From: JADJPO01 sp963750395
GTDB lineage: Bacteria; Actinomycetota; Actinomycetes; Actinomycetales; Kineosporiaceae
DNA length: 64,000 bases
Direction: 5' to 3'
NCBI GenBank assembly: GCA_963750395.1
Contig: CAVVQM010000010.1
Location: forward strand, 310,001 to 374,000
The notes beneath the pieces were generated by a model. The model made no database searches and was not told the DNA's origin. It saw nothing but the letters and a program-made list of their open reading frames with translations. Shown here in pieces: positions 50,406 through 59,557 of this stretch. How positions within the stretch are numbered: position 1 is the first letter of the stretch; every line of letters begins with the position of its first letter. Position numbers and translations under genes: made by a program.

Positions 50406-51407
50406 TCAGCGACTCCTTACCACCTGGGTCTTGGGCAGCTTGTCGTGCAGGCACTGACGCCGGCCGTCCCAGAGGCACCACAGCGAATCCAGCAGGGTGT
50501 ACAGAAAGCCGACGTTCGGGATCGCGGCCGGCAGATCAGTGGTGGCCCAGCGCAGCAGCGAGTCGGTCCAGCTGGGTCTGGCCTGATCGGAGATCCGCTG
50601 CACCTTCACCCCGACGATCGACTTGCCGAGGGTGGCCCCACGAAGCGCGATCATCACCACGTAGTAGACGCCGTTGACGATCAGGCCCACCAGGGTGAAC
50701 CTCAGCAGGGCCGAGGTGAACGCCGGGTCGGAGATCAGTGTGGTGGGGTCGGCCGGCGAGCCGTCGGTCGGCACCGAATCCATGAAGTCCCGCAAGGCGG
50801 CGACGATCTCCCTGAGGAAGGGCAACCCCACGACGAGGGTGACGATCCACAACAGGATGCCGTCGATGATCCGGGCGAGCAGGCGCAGCCCCCGGTTCGC
50901 CGGCGCCCCGGGGCCGGTCGCCGCGCCCGTCGAGCCGTACGGCGAGGCGGTCGTCGTCGGGTAGGCCGACGGATACGACGAGGGGTAGGGGGAGCCATAG
51001 GGCTGGTTGGGCACGCCCTGACCGGCGGATCCGGCGGATCCGGCGTACGGGTCGGCCGGCTGCTGCCACGCGCCGGAGCCCGGCTGGGCGCCCCCGGCGG
51101 GTGGTGCCCAGACGTCGGACGACGGGGCGGCGCCGGATCCCGGCCAGGCCTGCGAGCCGTGGGCGGACCCGGCCGGCGACCCGTCTGACGGGTCATACGG
51201 CGTCGAGGAATAGGGATCCTGTGGCTCGCTCGAACCCGGCTGCTCAGCCGAGGACCGGTCCGGCTGGTCCTGCGCAGCGCCGGGCAGCGAGCCGCCCGGG
51301 TCCCCGTAGGGGATCGGCCTGGTCACGGGACTCCAGGCGTTGCCGTCCCACCATCGCTCCTGTCCGGGCAGGGACGCGTCGGGGTACCAACCTGGGGGCT
51401 GCGTCAT
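50406..51407 (-). CDS. DUF2510 / RDD-domain membrane protein
   Basis: A 333-residue protein. The N-terminal DUF2510 motif GWYPDASLPGQERWWDGNAW is followed by a long Pro/Ser/Gly/Tyr-rich cytoplasmic linker. The RDD membrane domain has two or three helices (RLLARIIDGILLWIVTLVVG, LGKSIVGVKVQRI, WDGRRQCLHDKLPKT). RDD proteins may work as ion exchangers or as membrane anchors. The ATG at 51407 lies just before the DUF2510 domain. Confidence 0.9.
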   Translation of the reverse strand: MTQPPGWYPDASLPGQERWWDGNAWSPVTRPIPYGDPGGSLPGAAQDQPDRSSAEQPGSSEPQDPYSSTPYDPSDGSPAGSAHGSQAWPGSGAAPSSDVWAPPAGGAQPGSGAWQQPADPYAGSAGSAGQGVPNQPYGSPYPSSYPSAYPTTTASPYGSTGAATGPGAPANRGLRLLARIIDGILLWIVTLVVGLPFLREIVAALRDFMDSVPTDGSPADPTTLISDPAFTSALLRFTLVGLIVNGVYYVVMIALRGATLGKSIVGVKVQRISDQARPSWTDSLLRWATTDLPAAIPNVGFLYTLLDSLWCLWDGRRQCLHDKLPKTQVVRSR

Positions 51408-51474
51408 GGCACCAGAGTGCACCATCGCGCCGAACCGATCCGAAATCCGCCAGAGGTGTGGGCAGGCGAGCGGG

Positions 51475-53142
51475 TCAGCAGGTCACCACCCGGTTACGCC
51501 CCGCGCGCTTGGCCTGGTAGAGCGCGACGTCCGCACGCTCCAGAACCTCCCACAGGTCACCGGCCGGCCCGCTGGCGACGCCCGCGCTCACCGTCGGCCC
51601 CCGGCCCCGCAGGACACCGCTCCACTCGTGCTCGGCGGCCCTGGCGAGCACCCGTTCGGCGGCCTCCGTCCCCAGGCCGGCAGACCGCGCCGGTAGGGCG
51701 ATGAGGAACTCCTCGCCGCCCCAGCGGGACACCAGGTCCACCGCCCGGACCGAGCCGGCCAGCACCCCGGCCAGGTCCTGCAGCACGGCGTCACCGACGG
51801 CGTGACCGAACCGGTCGTTGATCGCCTTGAAGTGGTCGATGTCGATCATGACCAGGCAGATCGGTTCGTCCTCGGGCAGCGACGCGCAGAATCTCTCCAC
51901 ACCGCGCCGATTGGCCAGGCCGGTCAGCGGATCCTGCTCGGCGTTGCGGATCAGCTGGTGCTCGCGCTCCTCGAGATCACGGCGGTGGGACTCCGCCCCG
52001 GCCCGGCCCCAGACCTGGTCCATGAAGCCACCGATCTGGCGCTGGTGCCGGGCCCAGACCCCCTCCGCCTGGCGACGAGCGTCACGCAGCGCCCCGCCGG
52101 AGTCCCCGGCGGCCTCGCGAGCCAGTGAACGGAGTCGAAGACCTTCGACGAACTGGATCAGGTCCACGTCGGGGCGGAAGCCGTCCAGTGCTGCGTCCAG
52201 GGCGACCAGCGCCTCGTCGGTGCGAGCCAGCAGATGAAGGCAGCGGCCGCGGGCCAGATTCAGCGCGGCGGCCTCGCGCGCCGCGGCCTCCGGCCTGCTG
52301 CACCGCCGGAATGTGGTGACCGCGCGATCGGCGAGTTCGAGGAGATGCCAGGCGGCCTCGGGTGCGCCCTGCTCGCAACGCACGTCCGCCAGCAGTCGAC
52401 GTCCACTCACCGCGACGACGTGCCGCGGCTCGCCGATGGTGCCCAGCCGATGCGCGGTCTGCTCGGCCAGGGTCAGGAGTTCGGCTCGGCGTTCACCGGC
52501 GTCGGGCCCGAGCTCGCGGACCATGATCAGGGCCAGGTCGGCCACCTGACTGGAGGCGAGTGTCCACGCCGGCCGATCGGTTGCCGGTGAGAGCACGGAC
52601 GCGGCGATCTGGTAGAAGCGCAGGGCGCGTTCATGGTCGAAGAACGCACAGCACAGACCGCCCAGGGCGCTGGCCATCCTCGCCTCGCCGACGCGATCCT
52701 GGAAGTGCTCGGGCAGGGCGTGGAAGGCGATCAGACCCTTCACGGCCAGTTCCAGGGCCCCTGACACCTCGTCCCGGTAGAGGGCGTCGACCGCCTCGGC
52801 GATGAAGTCCATCGCCTCCTCCGACAGGATCGAGCTCGCCTCCGGCGAATCTGCCGGTGCACGGCGGAGCAGCCCATCCCGCGCCCACCGCAGATCGCTG
52901 CGGTCGAAGTCGACGGGCATGCCGAGGACGACATCGGCCTCGGCCAGCCACAACCTGGCAGCCTGCCCGTCCGGCCTGTCCGGCACCCGCGAGAGCAGTT
53001 CGCCGGCACGCTCGAGGGCCTCCTCCAGCAGGTCGAGACGCACTGCGGAGTCCTTGTCGGCCTTCGCGTGGCGACGTGGCGCGACGAACGGCGAGATGGC
53101 GTGCCGTTGTGGGACCGAGAAGTCCACCGTCGCGCCATCCAT
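51475..53142 (-). CDS. diguanylate cyclase with TPR-like sensor region
   Basis: A 555-residue soluble GGDEF protein. Residues 1-370 are helical and repeat-like (TPR or MalT type), with no membrane segment. The C-terminal cyclase domain has DPLTGLANRRG, IDIDHFKAINDRFGH and the active site RWGGEEF. The inhibitory RxxD site is present as RAVD, five residues before the active loop. It should make c-di-GMP under product feedback control. The N-terminal region presumably binds a protein partner. Confidence 0.92.
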   Translation of the reverse strand: MDGATVDFSVPQRHAISPFVAPRRHAKADKDSAVRLDLLEEALERAGELLSRVPDRPDGQAARLWLAEADVVLGMPVDFDRSDLRWARDGLLRRAPADSPEASSILSEEAMDFIAEAVDALYRDEVSGALELAVKGLIAFHALPEHFQDRVGEARMASALGGLCCAFFDHERALRFYQIAASVLSPATDRPAWTLASSQVADLALIMVRELGPDAGERRAELLTLAEQTAHRLGTIGEPRHVVAVSGRRLLADVRCEQGAPEAAWHLLELADRAVTTFRRCSRPEAAAREAAALNLARGRCLHLLARTDEALVALDAALDGFRPDVDLIQFVEGLRLRSLAREAAGDSGGALRDARRQAEGVWARHQRQIGGFMDQVWGRAGAESHRRDLEEREHQLIRNAEQDPLTGLANRRGVERFCASLPEDEPICLVMIDIDHFKAINDRFGHAVGDAVLQDLAGVLAGSVRAVDLVSRWGGEEFLIALPARSAGLGTEAAERVLARAAEHEWSGVLRGRGPTVSAGVASGPAGDLWEVLERADVALYQAKRAGRNRVVTC

Positions 53143-53381
53143 GCGCTCAGAGTGCCATGTTGATTGCTCTCCGCACTCGCTTTGACACGAATTTTCTTAT
53201 CAGAGAGTTGTTGTGCGGCTGCCCAAAGTGACCGAATGGGCGTATTGTCCTCAATGCGTGGAACCACAGCAGGTCTCGAAACCGTCTCGGATCCTTCTAT
53301 CTGCTCAACGGCGAGAAACCGTCCGCCGACAGGGCGACCATCCGCTCTGCTGCGTCCACCGAGCCTGCGAGGAACCGGCTG

Positions 53382-53651
53382 ATGGCCTTTCCGCACTCCG
53401 TCCAGTCCGCCGTTCACCGCGCGAGCGTGGCCACCCTTCTGCCACGACCGCCGCGGTGGCGTCGCCCGGGCCCGAACCTCCTGTTGGCCATGACCGGGTT
53501 GACCTCGTCGGCCGTCTGGCCGGGCACCTGGCTCTCCCCCACCTCGATCGCCGTCCTGATCATGGGTCTGCTGCCGCTCGGGCTGAACACCCTGATGCGC
53601 CTGGAGGCCGATCTGGAGGCATCGCGCGCTGTTCCCGAGCCGGGCGACTGA
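53382..53651 (+). CDS. small hypothetical membrane protein
   Basis: An 89-residue frame with an AGGA ribosome site nine bases before the ATG. It has a basic N-terminal third and then hydrophobic stretches (LLLAMTGLTSSAVWPG, SIAVLIMGLLPLGLNTL), ending in an acidic tail. I recognise no family. The 240 bases before it are less GC-rich than the surroundings and include a TTGACA at 53182-53187 without a clear -10 box. Confidence 0.45.
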   Translation: MAFPHSVQSAVHRASVATLLPRPPRWRRPGPNLLLAMTGLTSSAVWPGTWLSPTSIAVLIMGLLPLGLNTLMRLEADLEASRAVPEPGD

Positions 53652-53732
53652 CGGCTGCTCCCAGGCGGTCCTCGGTGGGCCCGTGGGATAGTGGGCCGAG
53701 GCAGCAACGGGCGATTCTGAGGAGGACCAAGG

Positions 53733-54956
53733 GTGCGTACGGGATCCACGGACCGGCTCGGGGTGATCGGCGCCGGAATTCTGGGACTCGCCGTCGCCCG
53801 GCGGCTCACCGAACTTCTGCCGGACACCCAGGTCACCGTCCTCGACAAGGAGGACCGGGTCGCGGCCCACCAGACCGGGCACAACAGCGGCGTCGTCCAC
53901 GCCGGCCTCTACTATGCGCCGGGATCGCTCAAGGCCACTCTGTGCCGGCGAGGCATGGCCATGCTCAAGGAGTACTGCGCCGACCGGCAGGTGCCCTACG
54001 ACGAGTGCGGCAAGCTCGTGGTAGCCGTCGACGACTCCGAACGCGGCGCCCTGGAACGGATCCGCCAGCGCGCCACCGAGAACGGCGTGCCCGACCTGCG
54101 CAGCCTGGACGCCGCGGGCATCGCCGAGCTCGAGCCGCATGCCGCCGGCGTGGAGGCACTGCACTCCCCCCACACCGCGATCACCGACTTCGTCGCCGTG
54201 ACGCAGGCCTACGCCGATGACGTGGTCAAGGCCGGCGGGTCGGTGCGACTGTCGACCCCGGTCACCCGGATCGTGCAGCGTGCGGGCGTCGTCGACGTCC
54301 ACAGCCCGCAGGAGCTGTTCACCTTCGATCGCCTGGTGATCTGCGCGGGCCTGCAGTCGGACGTGGTCGCGCAGTGGGCCGGCGATGACGCCGAACCGGC
54401 GATCGTCCCCTTCCGGGGCGAGTACTACACGCTCATCCCCGAACGGACCTCCCTGGTCAACGGGCTGATCTACCCGGTGCCGGATCCCGACTACCCCTTC
54501 CTGGGGGTGCACTTCACCAAGCGGGTGGACGGTCGCGTGGACGTCGGCCCGAACGCCGTCCTGGCGCTGGCGCGCGAGGGCTACGAGCGCAGGAACGTCT
54601 CGATCGGCGACCTGAAGGAGACCCTGGCCTGGCCCGGCTTCCGGGCGCTGGCCCGCAAGCACTGGAAGATGGGCGTGGAGGAGATGGCCGGCTCCGCCTC
54701 CCGAAAGCTCTACATGGCCCGCGCCCGCAAGTACGTGCCCGAAGTCGGCCCGGACGACGTGGTGGCGGCCCCCGCGGGAGTGCGGGCCCAGGCGGTCGAC
54801 CGGGACGGCTCGCTGGTCGACGACTTCCGCATCAACCAGTTGGGCAAGGTCACGGCGTTGCGCAACGCGCCGTCCCCGGCGGCCACGTCGTCCCTGGCGA
54901 TCGCCGAGCACGTGTGCGACCAGGTCATCGAGGCCATGCGCTCCGGCACCGACTGA
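53733..54956 (+). CDS. lhgO: L-2-hydroxyglutarate oxidase/dehydrogenase
   Basis: A 407-residue FAD-dependent DAO-fold oxidase. It has the dinucleotide motif GVIGAGILGLAVARRL and the family signatures HQTGHNSGVVHAGLYY and PFRGEYYTL, ending RNAPSPAATSSLAIAEHV. It oxidises L-2-hydroxyglutarate to 2-oxoglutarate, a metabolite-repair or lysine/glutarate pathway step. The GTG start has a GAGGAGGA ribosome site. Its stop is 16 bases from that of the convergent helicase. Confidence 0.93.
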   Translation: MRTGSTDRLGVIGAGILGLAVARRLTELLPDTQVTVLDKEDRVAAHQTGHNSGVVHAGLYYAPGSLKATLCRRGMAMLKEYCADRQVPYDECGKLVVAVDDSERGALERIRQRATENGVPDLRSLDAAGIAELEPHAAGVEALHSPHTAITDFVAVTQAYADDVVKAGGSVRLSTPVTRIVQRAGVVDVHSPQELFTFDRLVICAGLQSDVVAQWAGDDAEPAIVPFRGEYYTLIPERTSLVNGLIYPVPDPDYPFLGVHFTKRVDGRVDVGPNAVLALAREGYERRNVSIGDLKETLAWPGFRALARKHWKMGVEEMAGSASRKLYMARARKYVPEVGPDDVVAAPAGVRAQAVDRDGSLVDDFRINQLGKVTALRNAPSPAATSSLAIAEHVCDQVIEAMRSGTD

Positions 54957-54972
54957 GGCTCGGGTCCAGCCC

Positions 54973-56760
54973 TCAGCGCCGCCCCACGAACCAGTTCCGC
55001 AACGTATCGATCCTGGCCTGGATCTCGGCGCCGCTGGCGCGTGCCACCTCGCTGCCCCCGCACGTGGACCGCAGGTCGGCGTGCACGACCCCGTGCGGCT
55101 GACCGGTGCGACGCGCCCAGGCGCCCACCAGTGAGTGCAGTTCCTTGCGCAGTGCGGCGATCTCGCGGTGTGTGGCGGCCGGGGAGACCGCCGTCGCCGA
55201 CCTGGGCCGCGCGGCGAGCTGTTTCGCCTGGCGGGAGCGCAGCGCGGTCGTGACCTCCTCGGGTTCGATCAACCCGGGCAGGTCCAGAAAACCCTGCTCG
55301 TGCTCGCTGCCCACCTCGGCCGCCATGCCGAACTCCTGGCGGTCGAACAGCACCCGGTCGAAAGTGGCCTGCGCGTCGAGTGCCTCGAACGCGGCGCCGT
55401 CCAGCGTGTCCGAGGCCCGCTCGGCCCGCTCGGCCGCGGCGAGCAGAGCGTCCTCGGGCGACCAGTCGCCGTCCTCGCGGTCCTTGGGAGCGCCCAGCAC
55501 GTGGTCGCGGTCCCGCTCGAGTTCACCGGCCAGGCCGAGCAGTGCCGGCACGCTGGGCAGGAACAGCGAGGCCGTCTCCCCGCGTCGCCTGGCGCGCACG
55601 AATCGACCGACGGCCTGGGCGAAGAACAGCGGCGTCGACGTCGAGGTGGCGTAGACCCCCACTGCCAAACGGGGCACGTCCACGCCCTCGGAGACCATCC
55701 GGACGGCGACCATCCACCGGTCGTTCGAGGTGGTGAACCCCTCGATCCGAGCCGACGCGCCGGCGTCGTCGGACAGCACGACCACCGGCTCGTCGCCAGT
55801 GAGGGACGCGAGGATCTGCGCGTAGGCGCGGGCCTGGGCCTGATCGGTGGCGATCACCAGGCCTGCGGCGTCCGGGACCGAGCGCCGGACCTCGGTCAAC
55901 CGGCGATCGGCGGCCGCCAGGACCGCCGGGATCCACTGCCCGGACGGATCGAGCGCCGTGCGCCAGGCCTGCGCCGTGAGGTCCTTGGTCAGCGGTTCGC
56001 CCAGGCGCGCCGAGAGTTCCTCGCCGGCTCGGGTACGCCAGCGCATGTCGCCGGCGTAGGACAGGAAGATCACCGGCCGGACGACGTGGTCGCGCAGCGC
56101 CTGGGAGTAGCCGTAGGTGTAGTCGGCCAGACTCCGCCGGGACCCGTCGTCCTCGACCGCGTAGGTGACGAACGGGATCGGGGAGGAGTCGGAACGGAAC
56201 GGGGTACCGGTCAGCGCCAGCCGGCGCACGGCCGGTTCGAAGGCCTCTCGGATCGCATCTCCCCACGACAGTGCATCGCCGCCGTGGTGGATCTCGTCCA
56301 GGACCACCAGGGTCCGGCCGGTCTCGGTGCGGGCCCGGTGCAGCGCCGGGCGGGTCGCGACCTGTGCGTAGGTGACGGCCACACCGTCGAAGGAACGCCC
56401 GTGGGCTCCCTGGCTGTTGCGGAAGGTCGGGTCGATCCGGATGCCCGCCCGATGCGCTGCGTCGGCCCACTGGGACTTGAGATGCTCGGTCGGGCACACG
56501 ACGGTGATCCGGTTGACCACCCGTCGTTCGAGCAGGTCGGCCGCCACGTGCAGGGCGAAGGTGGTCTTTCCCGCGCCCGGGGTGGCCACCGCCAGGAAGT
56601 CCCGGGGATCGGCCGCCGAGTACGACCTCAGGGCCTCCGTCTGCCAGGCCCGCAACTTGGCGGCGGTGCCCCAGGGCGCCCGCGCGGGGAAGGCCGGCGG
56701 GATGTGATCGGGGTGGAGGTGTGTGGACCTGTGCTGTCCGGTTCGGTCCTGGGCGCTCAC
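54973..56760 (-). CDS. DEAD/DEAH-box (superfamily 2) helicase
   Basis: A 595-residue SF2 helicase. Walker A is ATPGAGKTTFAL (about 59-70), motif II is DEIHHGGDALSW and motif III-like LALTGTPFRSD follows. The second RecA domain contains VSEGVDVPRLAVGVYAT and the motif VI region QAVGRFVRARR. The GTG at 56760 is chosen because it gives the usual N-terminus. The C-terminal region is specific to actinobacterial members. It is next to MFS and DUF3039 genes, an arrangement common in actinobacteria; its DNA or RNA target is unknown. Confidence 0.9.
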   Translation of the reverse strand: MSAQDRTGQHRSTHLHPDHIPPAFPARAPWGTAAKLRAWQTEALRSYSAADPRDFLAVATPGAGKTTFALHVAADLLERRVVNRITVVCPTEHLKSQWADAAHRAGIRIDPTFRNSQGAHGRSFDGVAVTYAQVATRPALHRARTETGRTLVVLDEIHHGGDALSWGDAIREAFEPAVRRLALTGTPFRSDSSPIPFVTYAVEDDGSRRSLADYTYGYSQALRDHVVRPVIFLSYAGDMRWRTRAGEELSARLGEPLTKDLTAQAWRTALDPSGQWIPAVLAAADRRLTEVRRSVPDAAGLVIATDQAQARAYAQILASLTGDEPVVVLSDDAGASARIEGFTTSNDRWMVAVRMVSEGVDVPRLAVGVYATSTSTPLFFAQAVGRFVRARRRGETASLFLPSVPALLGLAGELERDRDHVLGAPKDREDGDWSPEDALLAAAERAERASDTLDGAAFEALDAQATFDRVLFDRQEFGMAAEVGSEHEQGFLDLPGLIEPEEVTTALRSRQAKQLAARPRSATAVSPAATHREIAALRKELHSLVGAWARRTGQPHGVVHADLRSTCGGSEVARASGAEIQARIDTLRNWFVGRR

Positions 56761-56860
56761 GATCACCCGACAGTAGTCGAACGAGGCACCGGGCTCACGG
56801 CGGCGCGGGGGCGTGTGAGGTACATCCCGACGACCACGCGGGCGCGCTGCCACCGGGCGG

Positions 56861-58303
56861 TCAGGTTCGCCCGATCCGGCCCGCGACCGGTGCCGAGAGC
56901 AGACCGATCAGTCCGAGACCGATCCAGATGATCACGTACACCGCCGAGGCCTCGGTGGTGCTGTCGTGCAGGGCGGCGAACACCGCCCCGGCCGCTCCGA
57001 TCCCGAGCACTCCACCGAGGGAGTCGCCGATCTGGACGGACGCCGCGTTGCGGCCGCGCTCGGCGATCCACGACAGTCGGATGAGCAGCACGCTGGTGCT
57101 CGACATGGCCAGGCCCATGCCGAGCCCCGCGACGATCCACAGCGGCGCGACGATCGGGGTCGGCAGGTCCGGCAACGCGCCGAGGGAGAGCGCGACCACG
57201 CCGAGGCCGAGGAAGGCGCCCCCGACCCAGGGCAGTCGGCTCCAGGACCGCCCCAGCCCCGGCCTGCCCTGCCACCAGGCCCCGAGCGACCAACCCACCG
57301 CACCGACGGTGAGTGTGAGTCCGGCCTGGCCGGGACTCACCCCACGGTGCTGCACCAGCATCAGCGGCAGGAACGCCTCGGCGCCGAAGAACGTGGCGGT
57401 GTAGAGCATCCGGGCGCTCACCAACGCGGGCAGACCGCGCCCGATCCGGAGCATCCCCGGCGGCAGCAGGCCCGGCACGGTCACCAGCACGCACACCGCC
57501 CCGGCGGCGGCGAGCGCGCGTCCGGTCGTGGTGGACATCCCCACCAGACCCACCTGCAGCAGGCTGGCCCCCACCGCCAGAGCCGCGCCGCGCAGCAGGC
57601 GACGTGCCCCGTCCGTGTGGGTCCGCACCGCGGGTCGCCCGGGTCGGCCGAGATACGGGCGGATCAACGGGATGACACCGATGAGCAGCGGGAGGACGAC
57701 GAGGAACACCGCGCGCCAGGACACCTGCGTGGTCAGGAGCCCCGCCAGCAGCGGACCGACGAGGCTGGGCACCACCCAGGCGGCCGAGACCGCGCTGAAC
57801 ATCCGAGGCTGTGACTCCTCCGAGTAGATCGCGGCGATCAGCAGATAGATGATGACCGAGACCTGGCCGGCACCCAGCCCCGACACCGCTCGCCCGGCGA
57901 GCAGCATGGGGAAGGACGAGGCCAGACCGGACACGGCCAGGCCGATGCCGAACAGTGCGATGCCGACCAGGGTCGGCCCACGCAGCCCGACCCGGTCGGC
58001 CCAGATCCCGGCGGAGACCGACCCGAACAGCGAAGCGGTCAGGAACAGCGAGAACGCCAGCCCGTACTCGCGCACACCCCCCAGGCGATCGGCGGCGACG
58101 GGCATCGCGGTGGCGATCGCCAATGCCTCGAACGCGATCAGGCTGACCATGGCGAGCAGCCCGATGGTGGCGCCGATGTGGCGCCCGCCGATGGTGGACG
58201 GGCGCTCTGCGCCGCCCCCCTCCGAGGAATCGTGTGCGCTGTCCGAGCTGCCGTCACTGTCCGGGCTGTGGAACGGGGGGAGCCGGTCGGCTCCGTCAAT
58301 CAT
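56861..58303 (-). CDS. MFS transporter (drug:H+ antiporter-like)
   Basis: A 480-residue MFS permease with about 12-14 membrane segments. The loop 2-3 motif is GIWADRVGLRGPTLVG, and motif C-like sequence lies in AAWVVPSLVGPLLAG. The N-terminal 45 residues are polar and cytoplasmic. The ATG overlaps the stop of the DUF3039 gene (ATGA). The substrate is unknown. Confidence 0.9.
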   Translation of the reverse strand: MIDGADRLPPFHSPDSDGSSDSAHDSSEGGGAERPSTIGGRHIGATIGLLAMVSLIAFEALAIATAMPVAADRLGGVREYGLAFSLFLTASLFGSVSAGIWADRVGLRGPTLVGIALFGIGLAVSGLASSFPMLLAGRAVSGLGAGQVSVIIYLLIAAIYSEESQPRMFSAVSAAWVVPSLVGPLLAGLLTTQVSWRAVFLVVLPLLIGVIPLIRPYLGRPGRPAVRTHTDGARRLLRGAALAVGASLLQVGLVGMSTTTGRALAAAGAVCVLVTVPGLLPPGMLRIGRGLPALVSARMLYTATFFGAEAFLPLMLVQHRGVSPGQAGLTLTVGAVGWSLGAWWQGRPGLGRSWSRLPWVGGAFLGLGVVALSLGALPDLPTPIVAPLWIVAGLGMGLAMSSTSVLLIRLSWIAERGRNAASVQIGDSLGGVLGIGAAGAVFAALHDSTTEASAVYVIIWIGLGLIGLLSAPVAGRIGRT

Positions 58304-58629
58304 TTGCCGCCCGAGTCCGAACCACCCGAGCCGCCCCCGTCCTGGGGCTTGCGCAACCCGGCGTGGATCTCCTTGCAGACCGGGCAGATCGGGAACTTCT
58401 GGGGGTCGCGACCGGGCACCCAGACCTTGCCGCACAGCGCCACGACGGGCGCTCCGCTCAACGCCGACTCGAGGATCTTCTCCTTGCGCACGTAGTGCGA
58501 GAAGCGCTCGTGGTCGCCCGGCTCGACGGGCTGTTCGACGAGTTCACGGTCCAGCACGGCCGTGCCACTGGAGTCCGGTGACGACAGCGGGGAGGACAGA
58601 GGCGCGGGTTCGGGGGGCGACGCGGTCAC
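58300..58629 (-). CDS. DUF3039 protein
   Basis: A 109-residue actinobacterial DUF3039 protein. The core is GDHERFSHYVRKEKILES, then VVALCGKVWVPGRDPQKFPI followed by CPVCKEI. Its three cysteines plausibly bind zinc. The function is unknown. The GTG start has TAGAAT six bases upstream with no ribosome site. It is coupled to the MFS gene by a four-base overlap. Confidence 0.92.
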   Translation of the reverse strand: MTASPPEPAPLSSPLSSPDSSGTAVLDRELVEQPVEPGDHERFSHYVRKEKILESALSGAPVVALCGKVWVPGRDPQKFPICPVCKEIHAGLRKPQDGGGSGGSDSGGK

Positions 58630-58635
58630 GTTCCG

Positions 58636-58641
58636 ATTCTA
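58636..58641 (-). promoter_or_regulatory. -10 box of a leaderless promoter for the DUF3039-MFS operon
   Basis: TAGAAT on the minus strand, six bases before the GTG at 58629. Confidence 0.55.
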
Positions 58642-58646
58642 AGGCG

Positions 58647-59204
58647 TCAGTTCGCCCCGGGGTCCTCCGGGAAACTGGAAAGGAACGCCAGATCGCCACG
58701 TTGGCGACGCAGGACGGCGCGCCACAAATCCTGCGGCGCATCGCTGAAGGGATCGCGGGCCTCGGCGTCCACCACGTACCAGGCCCCCTCACCGATCTCG
58801 TCCTCCACCTGGTCGGGCTCCCACCCGGAATGTCCGGCGAAGATCCGCACGCCCGCCACCCCGCCGACCACCACCTCCGGCGGGGTGTCCAGATCGACCA
58901 GGCCCAGCGAACCCAGGATCCGCCGTACGCCCACCGGCGCATCGTCGTCCCCGGGCACCCCCACCAGGCCGAGCGCGCTGTCCAGGGCCACCGGGCCACC
59001 CTGGAAGAGCCGGCCCGGGGAGGTCACGTGCGGCTGCCAGTCCGCGAGTACCGAGGAGACCTCGAGATCCATCGGACGGTTCAGGACCAACCCCATCGCC
59101 CCGTCGTCGGAGTGGTCGAGGATCAGCACGACGGTCCGGCGGAAGTTGGGATCCTCCAGAAGCGGTGTGGCGACCAGCAGCCGACCTGCCAGCGTCGTGA
59201 TCAT
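58647..59204 (-). CDS. YqgE/AlgH family protein
   Basis: A 185-residue DUF179 protein (AGRLLVATPLLEDPNFRRTVVL, GAMGLVLNRP, LFQGGPVALDSALGLVG, RIFAGHSGWEPDQVEDEI). The family is widespread and its function poorly defined. The ATG at 59204 overlaps the stop of the VanZ-like gene (ATGA), so three genes (AI-2E-type transporter, VanZ-like, YqgE) form one coupled operon. Confidence 0.93.
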   Translation of the reverse strand: MITTLAGRLLVATPLLEDPNFRRTVVLILDHSDDGAMGLVLNRPMDLEVSSVLADWQPHVTSPGRLFQGGPVALDSALGLVGVPGDDDAPVGVRRILGSLGLVDLDTPPEVVVGGVAGVRIFAGHSGWEPDQVEDEIGEGAWYVVDAEARDPFSDAPQDLWRAVLRRQRGDLAFLSSFPEDPGAN

Positions 59205-59557
59205 CTCGGCCTCTGCCGCGACAGGAGGTATCCCCCGCCGATGCCGATCACGTCGGCGGCGGCATCGCGCCAGTCCCCGGTCCGGGTCGGCAGCAGCCAG
59301 TGCTGCACGATCTCGCTGATCGGCGCATGCACGAGCAGGACGGCGACCAGCGACCGGGCCGCGAGGCCGAATCGGACGCCGGTGTAGAGGACCGCACCGA
59401 AACTGAGGATGTGGGCCAGGGAGCTCAGGCCACCGATGTGCGGCAGACCTGCGATCGCCGGGGCGTACAGCAGAAGAAGCTGCGCCAGCACGGTCGCGGC
59501 GAAGGTCAGCCCACGAGCGCGAGACGCCATCCGGGGCGCGGCGTCCAACGCGTTCAC
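59201..59557 (-). CDS. VanZ-like membrane protein
   Basis: A 118-residue protein with about four hydrophobic segments and the VanZ-like pattern SEIVQHWLLPTRTGDWRDAAADVIGIGGGY. Family members are linked to glycopeptide resistance in some species, but most have no known role. The GTG overlaps the stop of the upstream transporter gene (GTGA). Confidence 0.85.
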   Translation of the reverse strand: MNALDAAPRMASRARGLTFAATVLAQLLLLYAPAIAGLPHIGGLSSLAHILSFGAVLYTGVRFGLAARSLVAVLLVHAPISEIVQHWLLPTRTGDWRDAAADVIGIGGGYLLSRQRPR